From contig NZ_QUIV01000014.1 in NCBI RefSeq assembly GCF_003480315.1, positions 1,429-51,311 of the forward strand: DNA of 49,883 nt, given 5' to 3'. Position numbers and translations under genes: made by a program. Positions 9,048 to 20,319 of the stretch are shown in pieces; the first letter of the stretch is position 1, and every line of letters begins with the position of its first letter. The notes beneath the pieces were generated by a model. That model made no database searches. It saw nothing but the letters and a program-made list of their open reading frames with translations, and had not been told where the DNA came from. This stretch comes from Clostridium sp. AM33-3 (GTDB taxonomy: Bacteria; Bacillota; Clostridia; Lachnospirales; Lachnospiraceae).

Positions 9048-9989
9048 CTACTCACTCCTTTCCATGATACAGCCGGGTTCGATCTGGTATCCACGTAAAA
9101 ATGCCGCGGTATCCATCCGCTTCTTTCCTTCTAACTGAAGGCTGGTGACACATAACACGCCATTTCCGGTCTGGATCTTCAGGCCCTCCTCACCGGCACT
9201 GATCACGCTGCCGCAGGGGGCTTTCACAGCCGGATCCGGAAGCACCTTCGCCTCCCAGATCTTTAGCATTCTGCCATTCCATCTTGTGAACGCGCTCGGC
9301 CACGGATTTAAGCCACGCACCAGACGTTCGATTGAAACCGCATCCATGGTCCAGTCAATATCTCCCATGGATTTGGAAATTTTCTTTACATAGGTTGCCT
9401 TTTCATGATCCTGCGGCTGCGGGGTAATCTCCCCCTTTTCCAGCTTGCCTAACGTAGAAAGGATCAGACTGCCGCCCAGAAGACTTAACCGGTCAAAAAG
9501 GCTTCCCCCGGTTTCATCCGGATTCAGCTTTACGACCGTTTTTTCGAGCATATCACCGGTATCCATCTCCACATCCATCATCATGGTAGTAATGCCGGTC
9601 TCCTTATCGCCGTTAATGACTGCCCACTGGATCGGTGCTGCTCCGCGGTACTTCGGCAGCAGGGACGCATGAATGTTCACACAGCCATACTTCGGCAGAT
9701 CCAAAAGGGACTTTGGAAGGATCTGGCCAAAGGCGATCACAACCATGGCATCCGGGTTTAATGCACGCATTTCTTCCACAAACGCCTCATCTCTTGCACG
9801 CACCGGCTGGTAAACCGGGATGTTATGCTGCAGGGCGCATTCCTTGACCGGAGACATATGGATCTCCTTTCCGCGGCCCTTTGGCTTATCCGGCTGAGTG
9901 ACTACTGCAACAACCTCATGCCCGGAAGCCACCAGCGCTTCTAATGTCGGCACCGAAAAATCCGGTGTTCCCATAAATATGATTCTCAT
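9048..9989 (-). CDS. fmt: methionyl-tRNA formyltransferase
   Basis: Formylates initiator Met-tRNA using 10-formyltetrahydrofolate. At 313 residues it is the usual length. The N-terminal Rossmann half starts MRIIFMGTPDFSVPTL, with catalytic Asn105 and His107 in NIHASLLPKYRGAAPI. A C-terminal OB-fold tRNA-binding domain begins near 205. It lies three bases after def, whose product removes the formyl group later. The formyl donor comes from the pathway of fhs, encoded about 5 kb upstream in the same strand block. Confidence 0.97.
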   Translation of the reverse strand: MRIIFMGTPDFSVPTLEALVASGHEVVAVVTQPDKPKGRGKEIHMSPVKECALQHNIPVYQPVRARDEAFVEEMRALNPDAMVVIAFGQILPKSLLDLPKYGCVNIHASLLPKYRGAAPIQWAVINGDKETGITTMMMDVEMDTGDMLEKTVVKLNPDETGGSLFDRLSLLGGSLILSTLGKLEKGEITPQPQDHEKATYVKKISKSMGDIDWTMDAVSIERLVRGLNPWPSAFTRWNGRMLKIWEAKVLPDPAVKAPCGSVISAGEEGLKIQTGNGVLCVTSLQLEGKKRMDTAAFLRGYQIEPGCIMERSE

Positions 9990-9992
9990 AAA

Positions 9993-10472
9993 TTATTCTT
10001 CCTCCGGTTCCACAGTCGTATCCATCAGTTCGCCCTCTACCAGGTCTACATAAAGCTGACCGTGAAGATGCGCACACTCATGGCAGATGCAGCGGGCTAA
10101 CAGTTCCTCTCCCTCTAACTCAAACTGCTCCATGTTTTCATCGTATGCACGTACTACCACATGATTTGGGCGGGTTACCATGCCTGCCTTTCCAGGCACA
10201 CTCAGGCACCCCTCCTGACCGGTCTGGCTTCCGCTCTGCTCGATGATCTCCGGATTGATGAGTACATACTGATTGCCGTCATCCACATCCATGACCACGA
10301 TCTGCTTTAAGATACCCACCTGCGGTGCTGCCAGACCAACACCGTTGGCCTCGTACATTGTCTCAAACATGTCCTCAATGAGCTCCGCAATACGCGGGGT
10401 GATCTCTTTGACCGGTTTGCATTCCTTTCTTAAAATATCGTCTCCGATGGTTCTTACCTGTCTGATTGCCAT
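9993..10472 (-). CDS. def: peptide deformylase
   Basis: Metal-dependent enzyme that removes the N-formyl group from nascent proteins. The 159-residue protein has the three motifs GVGLAAPQVG (44-53), EGCLS (87-91, metal ligand Cys89) and HECAH (131-135). The third reads HECAH instead of the common HEIDH or HEFDH, but keeps both histidines and the glutamate. The acidic tail VEPEEE is probably flexible. It is 26 bases downstream of priA and three bases from fmt, the classical def-fmt pair. Confidence 0.97.
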   Translation of the reverse strand: MAIRQVRTIGDDILRKECKPVKEITPRIAELIEDMFETMYEANGVGLAAPQVGILKQIVVMDVDDGNQYVLINPEIIEQSGSQTGQEGCLSVPGKAGMVTRPNHVVVRAYDENMEQFELEGEELLARCICHECAHLHGQLYVDLVEGELMDTTVEPEEE

Positions 10473-10498
10473 TTATCTCTGTCCTTTCTGTATCGCAT

Positions 10499-12520
10499 TT
10501 ATGTGAAATCGCACTGCAGCGTCAGTTTTTTGCAGCTTTCTGTTTCATCCCAGCGCATTTTGACATACTTCTGGATTTTTATTAGTATATCATAGTTTTC
10601 ATGTTTCATATATAAAATTTTTCTGTAGATATCATGAACTTTGTATACAGGAGCAAAAACCGGACCGATGATCTCGGCAGTTTCTCCGAAATGTTTCTGT
10701 ACAGATTGCGCGATGGCGTCCATGATCCGGCTCATAAGCTCCTCGTCTTCTCCGGCTACCTGCATACACAGCATATGGCAGACCGGAGGATAATGCATCA
10801 GCTTCCGGTACCCCATCTCCTGACGGTAAAAGGCTGCATAGTTCTGGGCTGCCGCCGTCTGGATGCTGTAATGCTCCGGCATATAGGTCTGAATCAGCGC
10901 AATCCCAGCTTTCCTGCCCCGCCCGGCACGCCCTGCCGCCTGGACCAGAAGCTGAAAGGTACGCTCTGCCGCCTCGAAATCCGGCGCATACAAAGATACA
11001 TCCGCTGCCAGAACGCCTACCAGGGTCACTCCCGGAAAGTCATGCCCCTTTACGATCATCTGGGTGCCGATGAGAATGTCTGCCCTGCCCTTTGCGAAAG
11101 CAGATAAGATTTTCTCATGACCGCCTTTTTTCGAGGTGGTGTCCAGGTCCATCCGTAAAAGCCTTGCCTCCGGAAACATCTGTGCCGCCATCTCCTCGAT
11201 TTTCTGCGTACCAATACCAAAACCCGCAAGATACGGAGATCCGCAATTCGGACACAGCTTTGGCATGGGGATCTGGTAGCCGCAGTAATGGCACACCAGC
11301 CGCTGGCGGTTGTGCAGCGTCAGGGAGACATCACAGTGAGGGCATTTCACAGCCTCGCCGCAGCTTCTGCAGGAGACAAAGCTGGAATAGCCGCGCCGGT
11401 TAATAAACAGCATGACCTGCTCTTTTTTTTCCAGCCGGTCCCGGATCAGCTCCTGGAGCCGCTCACTGAATATGGATTTATTTCCGTTTTCCATTTCTTT
11501 TCGCAGGTCCACGACCTCCACTGCCGCCATCTCACTTCCGGTCTTTGCGCGTTTTGCGAGCGTAAACAGCCGGTAGGTTTTGTCCTCTGTCTTAAAATAC
11601 GCCTCCACCGACGGTGTTGCAGAACCAAGCACCAGGGCCGCGCCGCTTAGCTGTGCCAGCTTTTCCGCCACCTCCCGCGCATGATAACGCGGCGTGGTCT
11701 CACTCTTGTATGCCCCCTCATGCTCCTCATCTATGATGATGAGTCCCAGATTGGGAAAGGGAGTAAAGAGCGCTGACCGTGCGCCGATCATAATATCCGT
11801 CTCACCTTTTGCGGCCCGCTCAAACTGGTCACACTTTTCTCCTGCGGAAAGCCTGGAATGCATGACACAGATGCGGTTTCCAAAGCGGCTGTAAAAGCGG
11901 CTCACGGTCTGATAGGTCAGGGCAATCTCCGGGATCAGCACAATGGCCTGCTTTCCCTGCAGCAGCACATGGTCGATCAGGGCCATGTAGACTTCTGTCT
12001 TGCCGCTGCCTGTGACACCATGGATGAGACATGGTCTGTGGTCTCCGGAGTCATAGGCAGTAATAAAATCATCCACAATGGACTGCTGCTCCGGATTCAG
12101 AAGAACCTCCTGACTGCACTGTGATGGATCGTTTTCCTGCTCCGCCACAGTCTCCACTATTTTTTTATTCCGTGCCTTCACCCTTTTCTTCACCGGAAGT
12201 ACCGTCTTTAACGCCTGATTCATGGTAGAGCCATATTGCTCTTTCATCCACCAGGCCAGCTCAATGAGCCGGGTATCCGCGGTGATGCTCTTTTCGGTCA
12301 CGCTGATGATCTCTTTTATTTTCTCTTTATCATAATCCGGTCGGTCGGTGAGTTCCACCACATAGCCGTTTCGTGTTCTGTTTCCTGAACCAAAAGGGAC
12401 GCAGACCTGCACCCCGACCCGGATCTCCGGCAAAAGTGCCGGCGGGATCCGGTACTGGAATACCCGGTCTACGTCTTCATGGGAAATATCTATAATGATG
12501 CTGGCATACTGATCTGCCAT
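10499..12520 (-). CDS. priA: primosomal protein N' (replication restart helicase PriA)
   Basis: 3'-5' superfamily 2 helicase that reloads the replisome at stalled forks. At 673 residues it is shorter than the 732-residue E. coli protein. The N-terminal 3'-DNA-binding domain covers about 1-110. Walker A GVTGSGKT is at 168-175 and the Walker B DEEH at 264-267. A cysteine-rich zinc region near 385-430 is built of several CxxC pairs (CRSC, CPHC, CHYC, CPNC). The ATG follows AGGAG by five bases. It lies 24 bases after murF in the same block. Confidence 0.96.
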   Translation of the reverse strand: MADQYASIIIDISHEDVDRVFQYRIPPALLPEIRVGVQVCVPFGSGNRTRNGYVVELTDRPDYDKEKIKEIISVTEKSITADTRLIELAWWMKEQYGSTMNQALKTVLPVKKRVKARNKKIVETVAEQENDPSQCSQEVLLNPEQQSIVDDFITAYDSGDHRPCLIHGVTGSGKTEVYMALIDHVLLQGKQAIVLIPEIALTYQTVSRFYSRFGNRICVMHSRLSAGEKCDQFERAAKGETDIMIGARSALFTPFPNLGLIIIDEEHEGAYKSETTPRYHAREVAEKLAQLSGAALVLGSATPSVEAYFKTEDKTYRLFTLAKRAKTGSEMAAVEVVDLRKEMENGNKSIFSERLQELIRDRLEKKEQVMLFINRRGYSSFVSCRSCGEAVKCPHCDVSLTLHNRQRLVCHYCGYQIPMPKLCPNCGSPYLAGFGIGTQKIEEMAAQMFPEARLLRMDLDTTSKKGGHEKILSAFAKGRADILIGTQMIVKGHDFPGVTLVGVLAADVSLYAPDFEAAERTFQLLVQAAGRAGRGRKAGIALIQTYMPEHYSIQTAAAQNYAAFYRQEMGYRKLMHYPPVCHMLCMQVAGEDEELMSRIMDAIAQSVQKHFGETAEIIGPVFAPVYKVHDIYRKILYMKHENYDILIKIQKYVKMRWDETESCKKLTLQCDFT

Positions 12521-12544
12521 ATCTGCTCCTGTCTGTTGCCTGTT

Positions 12545-13921
12545 TTAATCTTTCAGCAGCTTTGCAGCCACTTCTCCGAGTTTCATGCTGTTTGACCCCT
12601 TTAGAAGGACACAGTCTCCCGGCTGCAGCTTTGCCCTGATTGCTTCCGCCAGCGCATCACGACGGTTTTCTTCGAAATGGATATACTCCGCCTTCATTCC
12701 GGCCCGCTTTGCGCCCCGGGCAATCTGCTCCGCCAGTTCCCCGTATGTAAACAAAATATCCACCGGATGGGATTTCATCCAGCTTCCTACCTCATAGTGG
12801 AACTTCGGAGAATCTGGCCCCAGTTCCTTCATATCTGCAAGCACTGCGATGCGGCGTCCCTTTGCCGTTGCCTCGAGAACCTCCAGTCCTGCCTTCATGG
12901 AAACCGGGCTTGCATTGTAAGTGTCATCAATGACGGTAATGCCATGCTTCTGCATGACCTGCTGACGGTTCTGAAAACCGGTAAAAGCAGCCAGGCACTT
13001 GACTGCACCGGAAAGCGGAACTCCGCTCAGATCCGCCACGGCCAGAGCCACCATGGCATTGAGTACATTATGACGTCCCATGATGCTTAAGCGCACCATA
13101 TATTTTTCTCCGCGGCAGTTTGCAGTAAATACCGGATATCCGTCCTCGCTGCGGATATCCTCCGCACGGTACTCGGAATTATCTCCGGTTCCGTAATATA
13201 CGGTTCTGCAGCCGTCCTTGGCTCTGGTCTCCTTTAAGCGTGGGTCATCTCCATTTAAAAAGAGAATGCCGCCTTCTTTCAGACCATCCTGAATCGTCAG
13301 TTTCTCATGATAGATATTATCCTGACTTCCCAACTGCTCAATGTGCGTAATTCCCACATTGGTGATTACCGCCATATCCACCTGCGCGATCTTTGCAATG
13401 ACTGTCAGCTCCCCCGGCATGCTCATGCCAAGCTCCAGCACACCGATCTCATCGGCTGAAGTAATCTCAGACAGGGTGATCGGCACACCTACCTGGCTAT
13501 TGGAGTTGCCAGGTGTCTTATACACCTGATATTTTGCGGAAAGTGCTGCCGCCACCATCTCACGGGTAGTCGTCTTTCCCACGCTTCCGGTGATGCCTAC
13601 CAGCGGCAGGCTTAACCGGCTGCGATAATAACGTCCGATATCCTGCAGCGCATTTTTGGTATCTGCAACCCGGATCCACGCATGCTCTGTATCCGCTGCG
13701 CTTTCATGCTCCGAAGTAAGAACCGCTGCTGCGCCTGTATCGAATGCCTGCCCGATGAAGCGGTGAGCATCCACCTTTTCTCCGATCAGCGGTACAAACA
13801 GGTCATTTCCTTTCATGGTTCTTGAATCAATGCTCAAATGTTCGATCTTCTGGGCCGCATTGCCGCACAGAAGCCGGCCGCCTGTGGCAGCCACGATATC
13901 TTTAACCGTTATATTTTCCAT
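12545..13921 (-). CDS. murF: UDP-MurNAc-tripeptide--D-Ala-D-Ala ligase MurF
   Basis: Adds D-Ala-D-Ala to the UDP-MurNAc-tripeptide, the last cytosolic ligation of wall precursor synthesis. The 458-residue protein has the three Mur-ligase domains: an N-terminal substrate domain with SIDSRTMKGNDLFVPL, an ATPase domain with P-loop GITGSVGKTT (109-118), and a C-terminal domain with DDTYNASPVSMKAGL at its start. It is 26 bases after murE. The short hydrophilic N-terminal domain and the DDTYNA motif separate it from MurC, MurD and MurE. Confidence 0.96.
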   Translation of the reverse strand: MENITVKDIVAATGGRLLCGNAAQKIEHLSIDSRTMKGNDLFVPLIGEKVDAHRFIGQAFDTGAAAVLTSEHESAADTEHAWIRVADTKNALQDIGRYYRSRLSLPLVGITGSVGKTTTREMVAAALSAKYQVYKTPGNSNSQVGVPITLSEITSADEIGVLELGMSMPGELTVIAKIAQVDMAVITNVGITHIEQLGSQDNIYHEKLTIQDGLKEGGILFLNGDDPRLKETRAKDGCRTVYYGTGDNSEYRAEDIRSEDGYPVFTANCRGEKYMVRLSIMGRHNVLNAMVALAVADLSGVPLSGAVKCLAAFTGFQNRQQVMQKHGITVIDDTYNASPVSMKAGLEVLEATAKGRRIAVLADMKELGPDSPKFHYEVGSWMKSHPVDILFTYGELAEQIARGAKRAGMKAEYIHFEENRRDALAEAIRAKLQPGDCVLLKGSNSMKLGEVAAKLLKD

Positions 13922-13947
13922 TTCCGGATCTCTTTTCTGTTTCTTTT

Positions 13948-15405
13948 CTACAGGTTCTTCACAACCTCTTCCACCACGGCGCGGTCCAGGAACGGGTAAC
14001 GCACGCCGTTAATTTCCTGATAATCCTCATGGCCCTTACCGATGATAGCGATCATATCGCCCGGCTCTGCATGTGTGATGCTGTAGGCAATGGCCTCTTT
14101 CCGGTCCGGAATCTCCAGGAAGCTTCCACCGGTCTTCTCGATGCTGCCGCGGATATCCGCAATGATATCCTCGACTTTTTCAAAGCGGGAGTTATCTGCG
14201 GTTATGATGGACAGATCTGCCATGCGGCCGCCAATCTCTCCCATAGAGTAACGGCGGTCTTTGGATCGGTTTCCTCCGCAGCCAAATACCACAACGAGGC
14301 GCTTCGGATGATATTCACGCAGCGTTGCCAGGAGACTCTCCATGCTGACTGCATTGTGCGCGTAATCCACGATCACACAGCACTTTTCAGAGGTGTATAC
14401 AATCTCCATACGGCCATTGATCTTCAGATGCTCGAGAGCATGCTGCAGCTTTTCTGCCGGTACGCCTACCCAAAGGGTAACGGCCGCAGCTGCCAGCGCA
14501 TTGTATACATTGAATTTGCCCGGAATGCTGACGCGTACCGGGATCTGGTGCTCACCCTTGATGTCAAATTCCACACCTACAAAATCCGGCTCGGAGACAT
14601 AGTGGATATTCTCTGCCTGGAAGCCTGCGCCCGCCTTCAGGCCAAAGCCGGTCCACGGACACGGAATATCTTTTACGATTTCCTCAATATGCTCGTCATC
14701 TACATTGATCAGGGCACGGTCGCACTGGTAAAACAGCTGTTTCTTATAATACAAATATTCCGCAAAATCCGCATGCTCATCTTTTCCGATATGATCCGGG
14801 GAAATATTTGTAAACAGACCATAGTTAAAATGGATTCCGGCCACACGGTGCATTTTCATGGCCTGGGAGGAAACCTCCATCACGCAGCACTCACAGCCCT
14901 CTTCCACCATTTTTGCGAAATAGCGGTGCAGATCGTAAGACTCCGGTGTGGTATTCACCGTCGGAAAATGCTCTTTCCCGATATAAACACCGTTGGTTCC
15001 GATCATGCCGGTCTTTTTGCCGGATGTCTCTAAAATCGTCTTGATCATATGGGTGGTGGTGGTCTTTCCCTTGGTTCCGGTCACCCCGATCATAGTCAGC
15101 TTCCGTGATGGATAGCCAAAGCGGGCAGCCGATAAAAGAGCCAGCGCCTCTCTTCCGTTTTCGGTTTCCACGACGGTCACGCCTTCCGGTGCTTCCACCG
15201 GATGCTCGGTCACAAGCACCTTTACGCCTGCCTCCGTCACCTGATAAATGAAATCATGGGAATCAATCTTGGTGCCCTTCATGCAGACAAACACTGCGCC
15301 CGGAGCTGCCTTTCTGGAGTCGTACACAACTTCATTTACTTCCACGTCCAGGCTTCCCTGGACCAGCTTATAGGAAAGTCCCTCTAACCAGTCTTTTATC
15401 GTCAT
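13948..15405 (-). CDS. murE: UDP-MurNAc-dipeptide:diamino-acid ligase MurE
   Basis: Adds the third stem-peptide residue to UDP-MurNAc-L-Ala-D-Glu. The 485-residue protein has P-loop GVTGTKGKTT (107-116), the HxxNYG-like segment IHFNYGLFTNISPDH, and GKGHED near 456-461. The amino-acid-selecting motif, DNPR in meso-diaminopimelate enzymes, reads DNSR (404-407). The arginine that contacts the diaminopimelate carboxylate is kept, while Pro is replaced by Ser. With dapF present at 37,214, meso-diaminopimelate is the likely substrate, but specificity is inferred. murE leads directly into murF. Confidence 0.93.
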   Translation of the reverse strand: MTIKDWLEGLSYKLVQGSLDVEVNEVVYDSRKAAPGAVFVCMKGTKIDSHDFIYQVTEAGVKVLVTEHPVEAPEGVTVVETENGREALALLSAARFGYPSRKLTMIGVTGTKGKTTTTHMIKTILETSGKKTGMIGTNGVYIGKEHFPTVNTTPESYDLHRYFAKMVEEGCECCVMEVSSQAMKMHRVAGIHFNYGLFTNISPDHIGKDEHADFAEYLYYKKQLFYQCDRALINVDDEHIEEIVKDIPCPWTGFGLKAGAGFQAENIHYVSEPDFVGVEFDIKGEHQIPVRVSIPGKFNVYNALAAAAVTLWVGVPAEKLQHALEHLKINGRMEIVYTSEKCCVIVDYAHNAVSMESLLATLREYHPKRLVVVFGCGGNRSKDRRYSMGEIGGRMADLSIITADNSRFEKVEDIIADIRGSIEKTGGSFLEIPDRKEAIAYSITHAEPGDMIAIIGKGHEDYQEINGVRYPFLDRAVVEEVVKNL

Positions 15406-15423
15406 ACTCTTGCCTATCCTTTC

Positions 15424-15475
15424 TCAGTCAACAGATCCGGCATGGCCCTTATGATACCAGCGCCTGCCGGATCCT
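15424..15475. other. inverted repeat between fhs and murE
   Basis: The 80-base gap between fhs and murE holds a perfect nine-base inverted repeat, GATCCGGCA and TGCCGGATC, separated by about 22 bases. No U-tract follows on the minus strand, so it is not a convincing terminator; it might stabilise or process the fhs-murE message. The boundaries are read by eye. Confidence 0.45.
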
Positions 15476-15485
15476 TCTTCTATTA

Positions 15486-17156
15486 TTAGAATAATCCGGT
15501 GATCATGCCGTTTTCATCTACATCAATGCCATCTGCTGCCGGTCTCTTCGGCAGTCCCGGCATCGTCATGATAGCACCCGTCAGTACTACCACAAAACCG
15601 GCGCCTGCAGATACATAGGCATCACGTACGTTGATGGTAAAGCCGGTCGGACGTCCCAGCCTGGTCTGGTCGTCAGACAAAGAATACTGGGTTTTGGCCA
15701 TGCAGACCGGAAGATTGCCAAAGCCCATCTCCTCGATGCGCGCCAGCGCCTTAGAGGCAGCCGGTGCGTAGGAAACACCATCTGCGCCGTAAATCTCGGT
15801 GGCAATGGTCTTTACCTTATCCTTTAAGCTCATCTCATCCGGGTACAGGGCATGGTAATGGCTCTCCTTATTTGCAAGGGTATCCAGAACCTTCTGGGCA
15901 AGAGCTTCTCCGCCCTCTCCGCCTTTTGCCCATACCTCAGAAAGGGCGAACTCACAGCCGCGCTCCTCACAGAAATCGCGGATAAACGCATACTCTGCTT
16001 CCGTATCGGTCACAAAGGAGTTTAAGGTGACTACCACCGGCACACCGAATTTCTGCAGATTTTCAATGTGCTTCTCCAGATTCACAATACCCTTCTTTAA
16101 GGCATCCAGGTTCTCTGCGGAAAGCTCCGTCTTCGGCACTCCGCCGTTGTACTTCAGCGCACGCACAGTTGCAACCAGAACTACTGCATCCGGCTTTAAG
16201 TCTGCCTTGCGGCATTTAATATCCAGGAATTTCTCTGCACCCAGATCCGCACCGAAGCCAGCCTCGGTTATCACAACATCTGCCAGCTTTAAGGCTGTCT
16301 TGGTAGCGCGCACACTGTTGCAGCCATGGGCAATGTTTGCAAACGGTCCACCGTGTACCAGTGCACCGGTATGCTCCAGAGTCTGGATCAGATTCGGCTT
16401 GATCGCGTCCTTTAACAGGGCCGCCATGGCACCCACTGCGTTTAACTGTGCTGCGGTAACCGGCTCTCCGGCATAATTATATGCAACAATGATCTTGCCG
16501 AGACGTTTCTTTAAGTCATTCATGTCGTTGGCCAGGCATAAGATTGCCATGATCTCGGAAGCTACGGTGATCACAAAGTGATCCTCACGCACCACACCGT
16601 CTGCCTTCGCGCCAAGGCCGACAACGATATTGCGCAGCACACGGTCGTTCATATCCAGGCAGCGTTTCCAGAGAATCTGTCTTGTGTCGATCTGAAGTGC
16701 GTTTCCCTGCTGGATGTGGTTATCCAGAAGTGCTGCCAGAAGGTTGTTGGCTGAAGTGATGGCATGGAAATCTCCGGTAAAATGAAGGTTCAGATCTTCC
16801 ATCGGAACCACCTGGGCAAATCCACCGCCTGCGGCACCGCCCTTAATACCGAAGCACGGTCCCAGAGATGGCTCACGAAGTGCGATCATGGTCTTTTTTC
16901 CAAGTCTTGTAAGAGCGTCTGCCAGGCCGATGCTTGTGGTAGTCTTTCCTTCTCCTGCCGGAGTCGGGTTGATGGCAGTTACCAGAACCAGTTTTCCGTC
17001 CGGACGGTCTTTTACCTGCTGCCATAGTTCATCCGTGATCTTTGCCTTGTACTTGCCATACAGTTCCAGATCATCCTCAACAATACCATAACTCTCTGCA
17101 ACCTCTTTGATTGGAAGCTTTACCGCCTCCTGCGCGATTTCGATATCTGTTTTCAT
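15486..17156 (-). CDS. fhs: formate--tetrahydrofolate ligase
   Basis: ATP-dependent formation of 10-formyltetrahydrofolate from formate. It feeds purine and formyl-Met-tRNA synthesis and, in acetogens, the methyl branch of the Wood-Ljungdahl pathway. The 556-residue length is standard. The P-loop is TPAGEGKTT (65-73), with conserved [19 protein letters not shown] and [12 protein letters not shown] segments further on. The start follows a GGGAGGATTC site. Only 35 bases separate it from ftsK, with no clear promoter, so read-through from upstream is likely. One gene alone is not evidence of acetogenesis. Confidence 0.98.
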   Translation of the reverse strand: MKTDIEIAQEAVKLPIKEVAESYGIVEDDLELYGKYKAKITDELWQQVKDRPDGKLVLVTAINPTPAGEGKTTTSIGLADALTRLGKKTMIALREPSLGPCFGIKGGAAGGGFAQVVPMEDLNLHFTGDFHAITSANNLLAALLDNHIQQGNALQIDTRQILWKRCLDMNDRVLRNIVVGLGAKADGVVREDHFVITVASEIMAILCLANDMNDLKKRLGKIIVAYNYAGEPVTAAQLNAVGAMAALLKDAIKPNLIQTLEHTGALVHGGPFANIAHGCNSVRATKTALKLADVVITEAGFGADLGAEKFLDIKCRKADLKPDAVVLVATVRALKYNGGVPKTELSAENLDALKKGIVNLEKHIENLQKFGVPVVVTLNSFVTDTEAEYAFIRDFCEERGCEFALSEVWAKGGEGGEALAQKVLDTLANKESHYHALYPDEMSLKDKVKTIATEIYGADGVSYAPAASKALARIEEMGFGNLPVCMAKTQYSLSDDQTRLGRPTGFTINVRDAYVSAGAGFVVVLTGAIMTMPGLPKRPAADGIDVDENGMITGLF

Positions 17157-17191
17157 AGCCAGAATCCTCCCTTTTCGTGTGTAGTGTTGGG

Positions 17192-20100
17192 TTAAATGAT
17201 CTGATCGAATTCTTCCATGGTCATAAGGACCTTGCGGGGCTTTGTTCCCTCTTCCTCGCCGACCACACCGGCCTCTGCCAGCTGGTCCATGATCCTTGCG
17301 GCGCGGTTGAACCCAATCTTAAACATACGCTGCAGCATTCCAATGGATGCCTTTTCTTTTTCTATAATGAAACGGCCTGCCTGCTCAAAGTACTCGTCCC
17401 GGCTGTTAGACGGGCCGGATGCTTGGGCAGAAGGAGCCGAATTCATACTGTTTTCCACCTCCGGGCTGTACTGGGCCGTAAGCCCCTGCTCGGTGAGGAA
17501 GTCCACCACCTGCTGGACTTCGGAATCCGAAACAAAAGCGCCCTGTACACGCTGTGGCTTCGGGAAGCCTGCCGGATAAAAGAGCATGTCGCCCTTTCCG
17601 AGCAGCTTTTCCGCACCATTCATGTCAATGATTGTGCGGGAATCCACGCCGGAAGAAACTGAAAACGCGATTCGCGACGGCACGTTGGCCTTGATGAGAC
17701 CGGTGATGACATTGACAGACGGTCTCTGGGTCGCAATGACCAGATGAATGCCTGCTGCACGGGCCAGCTGGGCCAGACGGCAGATGGCATCCTCCACCTC
17801 ACCCGGAGCCACCATCATCAGATCCGCCAGCTCGTCCACGATAATGACGATCTGCGGCATCTTCTTCGGTTTATTCTCATCTTCGATATCCTGAATAGTG
17901 TCAATTCTCGCATTGTAGCCTTTCAGGTCACGTACACCGTACCTGGCAAATTTTTTGTAGCGGTCTGTCATCTCTGCTACCGCCCAGTTTAATGCGCCGG
18001 AGGCTTTCTTCGGATCTGTCACGACCGGGATCAGAAGATGCGGGATACCATTATATACACTGAGCTCTACGACCTTCGGGTCTACCATGATGAGCTTGAC
18101 ATCCTCCGGATCTGCCTTGTAGATGATGCTCATGATGATGGTATTGATACAGACAGACTTACCGGAGCCTGTAGCACCCGCGATCAGAAGATGCGGCATC
18201 TTGGCGATATCGGTCACCACAACCTGACCGCCGATATCCTTGCCGACTGCAAAGGCCAGACGGGACGGATGCTTCTGGAACGCATCGGATTCTAACAGAT
18301 CGCGCAGGAATACGGACGTTTTCTCTTTATTCGGCACCTCGATACCCACAGCAGACTTTCCGGGGATCGGAGCCTCGATGCGGATGTCCTCCGCAGCCAG
18401 GCTCAGTTTGATGTCATCGGCCAGTCCCACGATCTTGCTGACCTTCACTCCCTGCTCCGGGTGAAGCTCGTAGCGGGTAACCGATGGCCCGCAGCTGATG
18501 TTGGTCACGGTAACACCAACGCCGAAGTTTCGCAGTGTCTGCTGCAGCTTCACGGCAGTGTCCCGGTACTCCTGCTCAGAATAACCGCCGGAGCTTCTGC
18601 CGCCGCGCTTTAAGAGGCTGAGAGGCGGAAATATATATTCCTTCTTCGGTTCCTCTGCCTGTTCCCGGATCTGCTGCTCCACGGCCACTTCGCTGTCTGC
18701 GGCTTCTTCTGATTTCTCCGCTGCCGCTGCTTTCTTTGCGGACTCCAGCTTCTTCTGAAGAGCCTCGGTATCGGTATCGATCACCTTGCCGCCGGCTGTT
18801 ACCACATGCTTGTTTCCTTCCGGGATTGCGAAATCGGTGTTCTGCTCCGTCTTCACAGTGTATGCCACATCCGGCTCCGGAAGATACTCCTCCGGGGCTG
18901 CCTCCTGCCATGCAGGATCCTGCGGTCGGGTATATGTACACTCCTCATGTTCTGCTTTTGCAGGCTCATCCCACGGAGCCTCATCCTGAATCTGCTCCGG
19001 TTCCCGCTGATGCTCTGACTGCGCTGTCTGATCATGCGCCGGATTCACCGCGGATTCTTCATCCAGTCTTCTGGCACCGCCGGTAAAAACCTCACCCGCC
19101 TGTTCAAACTGTCCAAAACCGGACTCCGTCAGGCGCTTTGCCGCTGCCTCCAGATCATAGTCATCTTCCGGCATGGTAATACTGCCTGTAAAAATATCCG
19201 ACAGATCCGGTTCCATGGCTTCCTCAGGAAACAGGCGCCGCCCGCGCGATGTTCCGGGAGCCGGAGCCTCCTCTGACGCCTCATCCGCAGCCTGACTGCC
19301 GGCCTGCAGCTCTGCGCTGCCGCCATCTTCACTGCTTTTCCCGTAATCTTCTTCATTGCTGCCATCCCAGCCATCTTCGAAGCCTTCTTGCGGCATATCC
19401 ACTGCATCTTCATTGTCAGAAGCTGACAGCTTCGTGGAACCCAAATTCACGCCCCGCACCCGCTGCTCCTCCCGAAGACGCCTTCGTTCTTCCTGACGCT
19501 CGGCATAAAGCTCACGGCGCCGCTCCATATCTTCTCTTGCATGCTGATAGGCCACATCGCTGTGACGTTTTACCGCTTTCACAAAAGAGCGCTGGGTGAT
19601 GCACACCATGCAGATGATCATTCCAACCGCCATGACCAGAAATGCTCCGATGCTTCCGATAAATGCACGGATTCCGCCAAACAGCAGGCCGCCAAACAGA
19701 CCGCCGCCCATACCGGATGCCGCTGAAAAGCGGTAATATTCAAAAATGCCTTTTCCTGCTTCCGGCTGCTGCCCAAACATCATCTGTGAGAAACCACATA
19801 GCAGGAAAAATGCTGCGGCCGTTGCAATGGTCTTTTGCAGTACAATCCGGTTTTCGCGGTTGGCCTGATAGAAGCAGGTTCCGATAAAGAGAACCAGCGG
19901 AGCCACATAGCCCGGAAGGCCAAACAGGCCAAGCTGGATTCCTCTTAAGAAATCACCTGCAAATCCGCATAAATGAAAATTGCTCAAAAATAAAAGCACA
20001 GCCAGAGCAAATGACCCTAACACAATGACCTCTGCACGGAGCAGTCCCTCCTGCTCCGGTTCCGGCTCCTGAACCCGTCTCGGTCTGCCCGGTTTGCGTC

Positions 20101-20203
20101 CTTCTGACGCCCCCTGTGCCCCGGAACGCACAGACTTTCTGCTGCCTGCCGCTTTTCCCGTTCTGTCTGAATTTACTCGGTTTTGCTGTTTCTTCGCTGC
20201 CAC
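17192..20203 (-). CDS. ftsK: DNA translocase FtsK/SpoIIIE
   Basis: Membrane-anchored double-stranded DNA pump that clears the septum at division or packs DNA into the forespore. I start it at the GTG at 20203, nine bases after GGAGG; the frame stays open 27 codons further upstream but without a ribosome site. The 1003-residue product has about four membrane spans in the first 200 residues and an acidic, Glu/Gln-rich linker of about 300 residues. The motor follows, with Walker A GATGSGKS (676-683) and Walker [11 protein letters not shown] (about 785-794). A C-terminal winged-helix gamma domain (about 945-1000) reads the polar DNA sequences. tepA lies just upstream, as spoIIIE and tepA also neighbour each other in Bacillus. 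Confidence 0.96.
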   Translation of the reverse strand: MAAKKQQNRVNSDRTGKAAGSRKSVRSGAQGASEGRKPGRPRRVQEPEPEQEGLLRAEVIVLGSFALAVLLFLSNFHLCGFAGDFLRGIQLGLFGLPGYVAPLVLFIGTCFYQANRENRIVLQKTIATAAAFFLLCGFSQMMFGQQPEAGKGIFEYYRFSAASGMGGGLFGGLLFGGIRAFIGSIGAFLVMAVGMIICMVCITQRSFVKAVKRHSDVAYQHAREDMERRRELYAERQEERRRLREEQRVRGVNLGSTKLSASDNEDAVDMPQEGFEDGWDGSNEEDYGKSSEDGGSAELQAGSQAADEASEEAPAPGTSRGRRLFPEEAMEPDLSDIFTGSITMPEDDYDLEAAAKRLTESGFGQFEQAGEVFTGGARRLDEESAVNPAHDQTAQSEHQREPEQIQDEAPWDEPAKAEHEECTYTRPQDPAWQEAAPEEYLPEPDVAYTVKTEQNTDFAIPEGNKHVVTAGGKVIDTDTEALQKKLESAKKAAAAEKSEEAADSEVAVEQQIREQAEEPKKEYIFPPLSLLKRGGRSSGGYSEQEYRDTAVKLQQTLRNFGVGVTVTNISCGPSVTRYELHPEQGVKVSKIVGLADDIKLSLAAEDIRIEAPIPGKSAVGIEVPNKEKTSVFLRDLLESDAFQKHPSRLAFAVGKDIGGQVVVTDIAKMPHLLIAGATGSGKSVCINTIIMSIIYKADPEDVKLIMVDPKVVELSVYNGIPHLLIPVVTDPKKASGALNWAVAEMTDRYKKFARYGVRDLKGYNARIDTIQDIEDENKPKKMPQIVIIVDELADLMMVAPGEVEDAICRLAQLARAAGIHLVIATQRPSVNVITGLIKANVPSRIAFSVSSGVDSRTIIDMNGAEKLLGKGDMLFYPAGFPKPQRVQGAFVSDSEVQQVVDFLTEQGLTAQYSPEVENSMNSAPSAQASGPSNSRDEYFEQAGRFIIEKEKASIGMLQRMFKIGFNRAARIMDQLAEAGVVGEEEGTKPRKVLMTMEEFDQII

Positions 20204-20319
20204 AAACTTCGGCCTCCTCTTTCCCAATGTAGTTAGTATACAAAAAAATATCAGGAAATGCAAGCCACGTAAAACCGGACGCATGATCCTGCATGATCCC
20301 CAAACGCTTCCGACAGAGC

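Noticed and set aside
14029..15033. 334-residue open frame on the plus strand
   Set aside because: It lies entirely opposite murE, has no ribosome site, and its composition (Cys/His/Arg-rich) is that of an antisense shadow.
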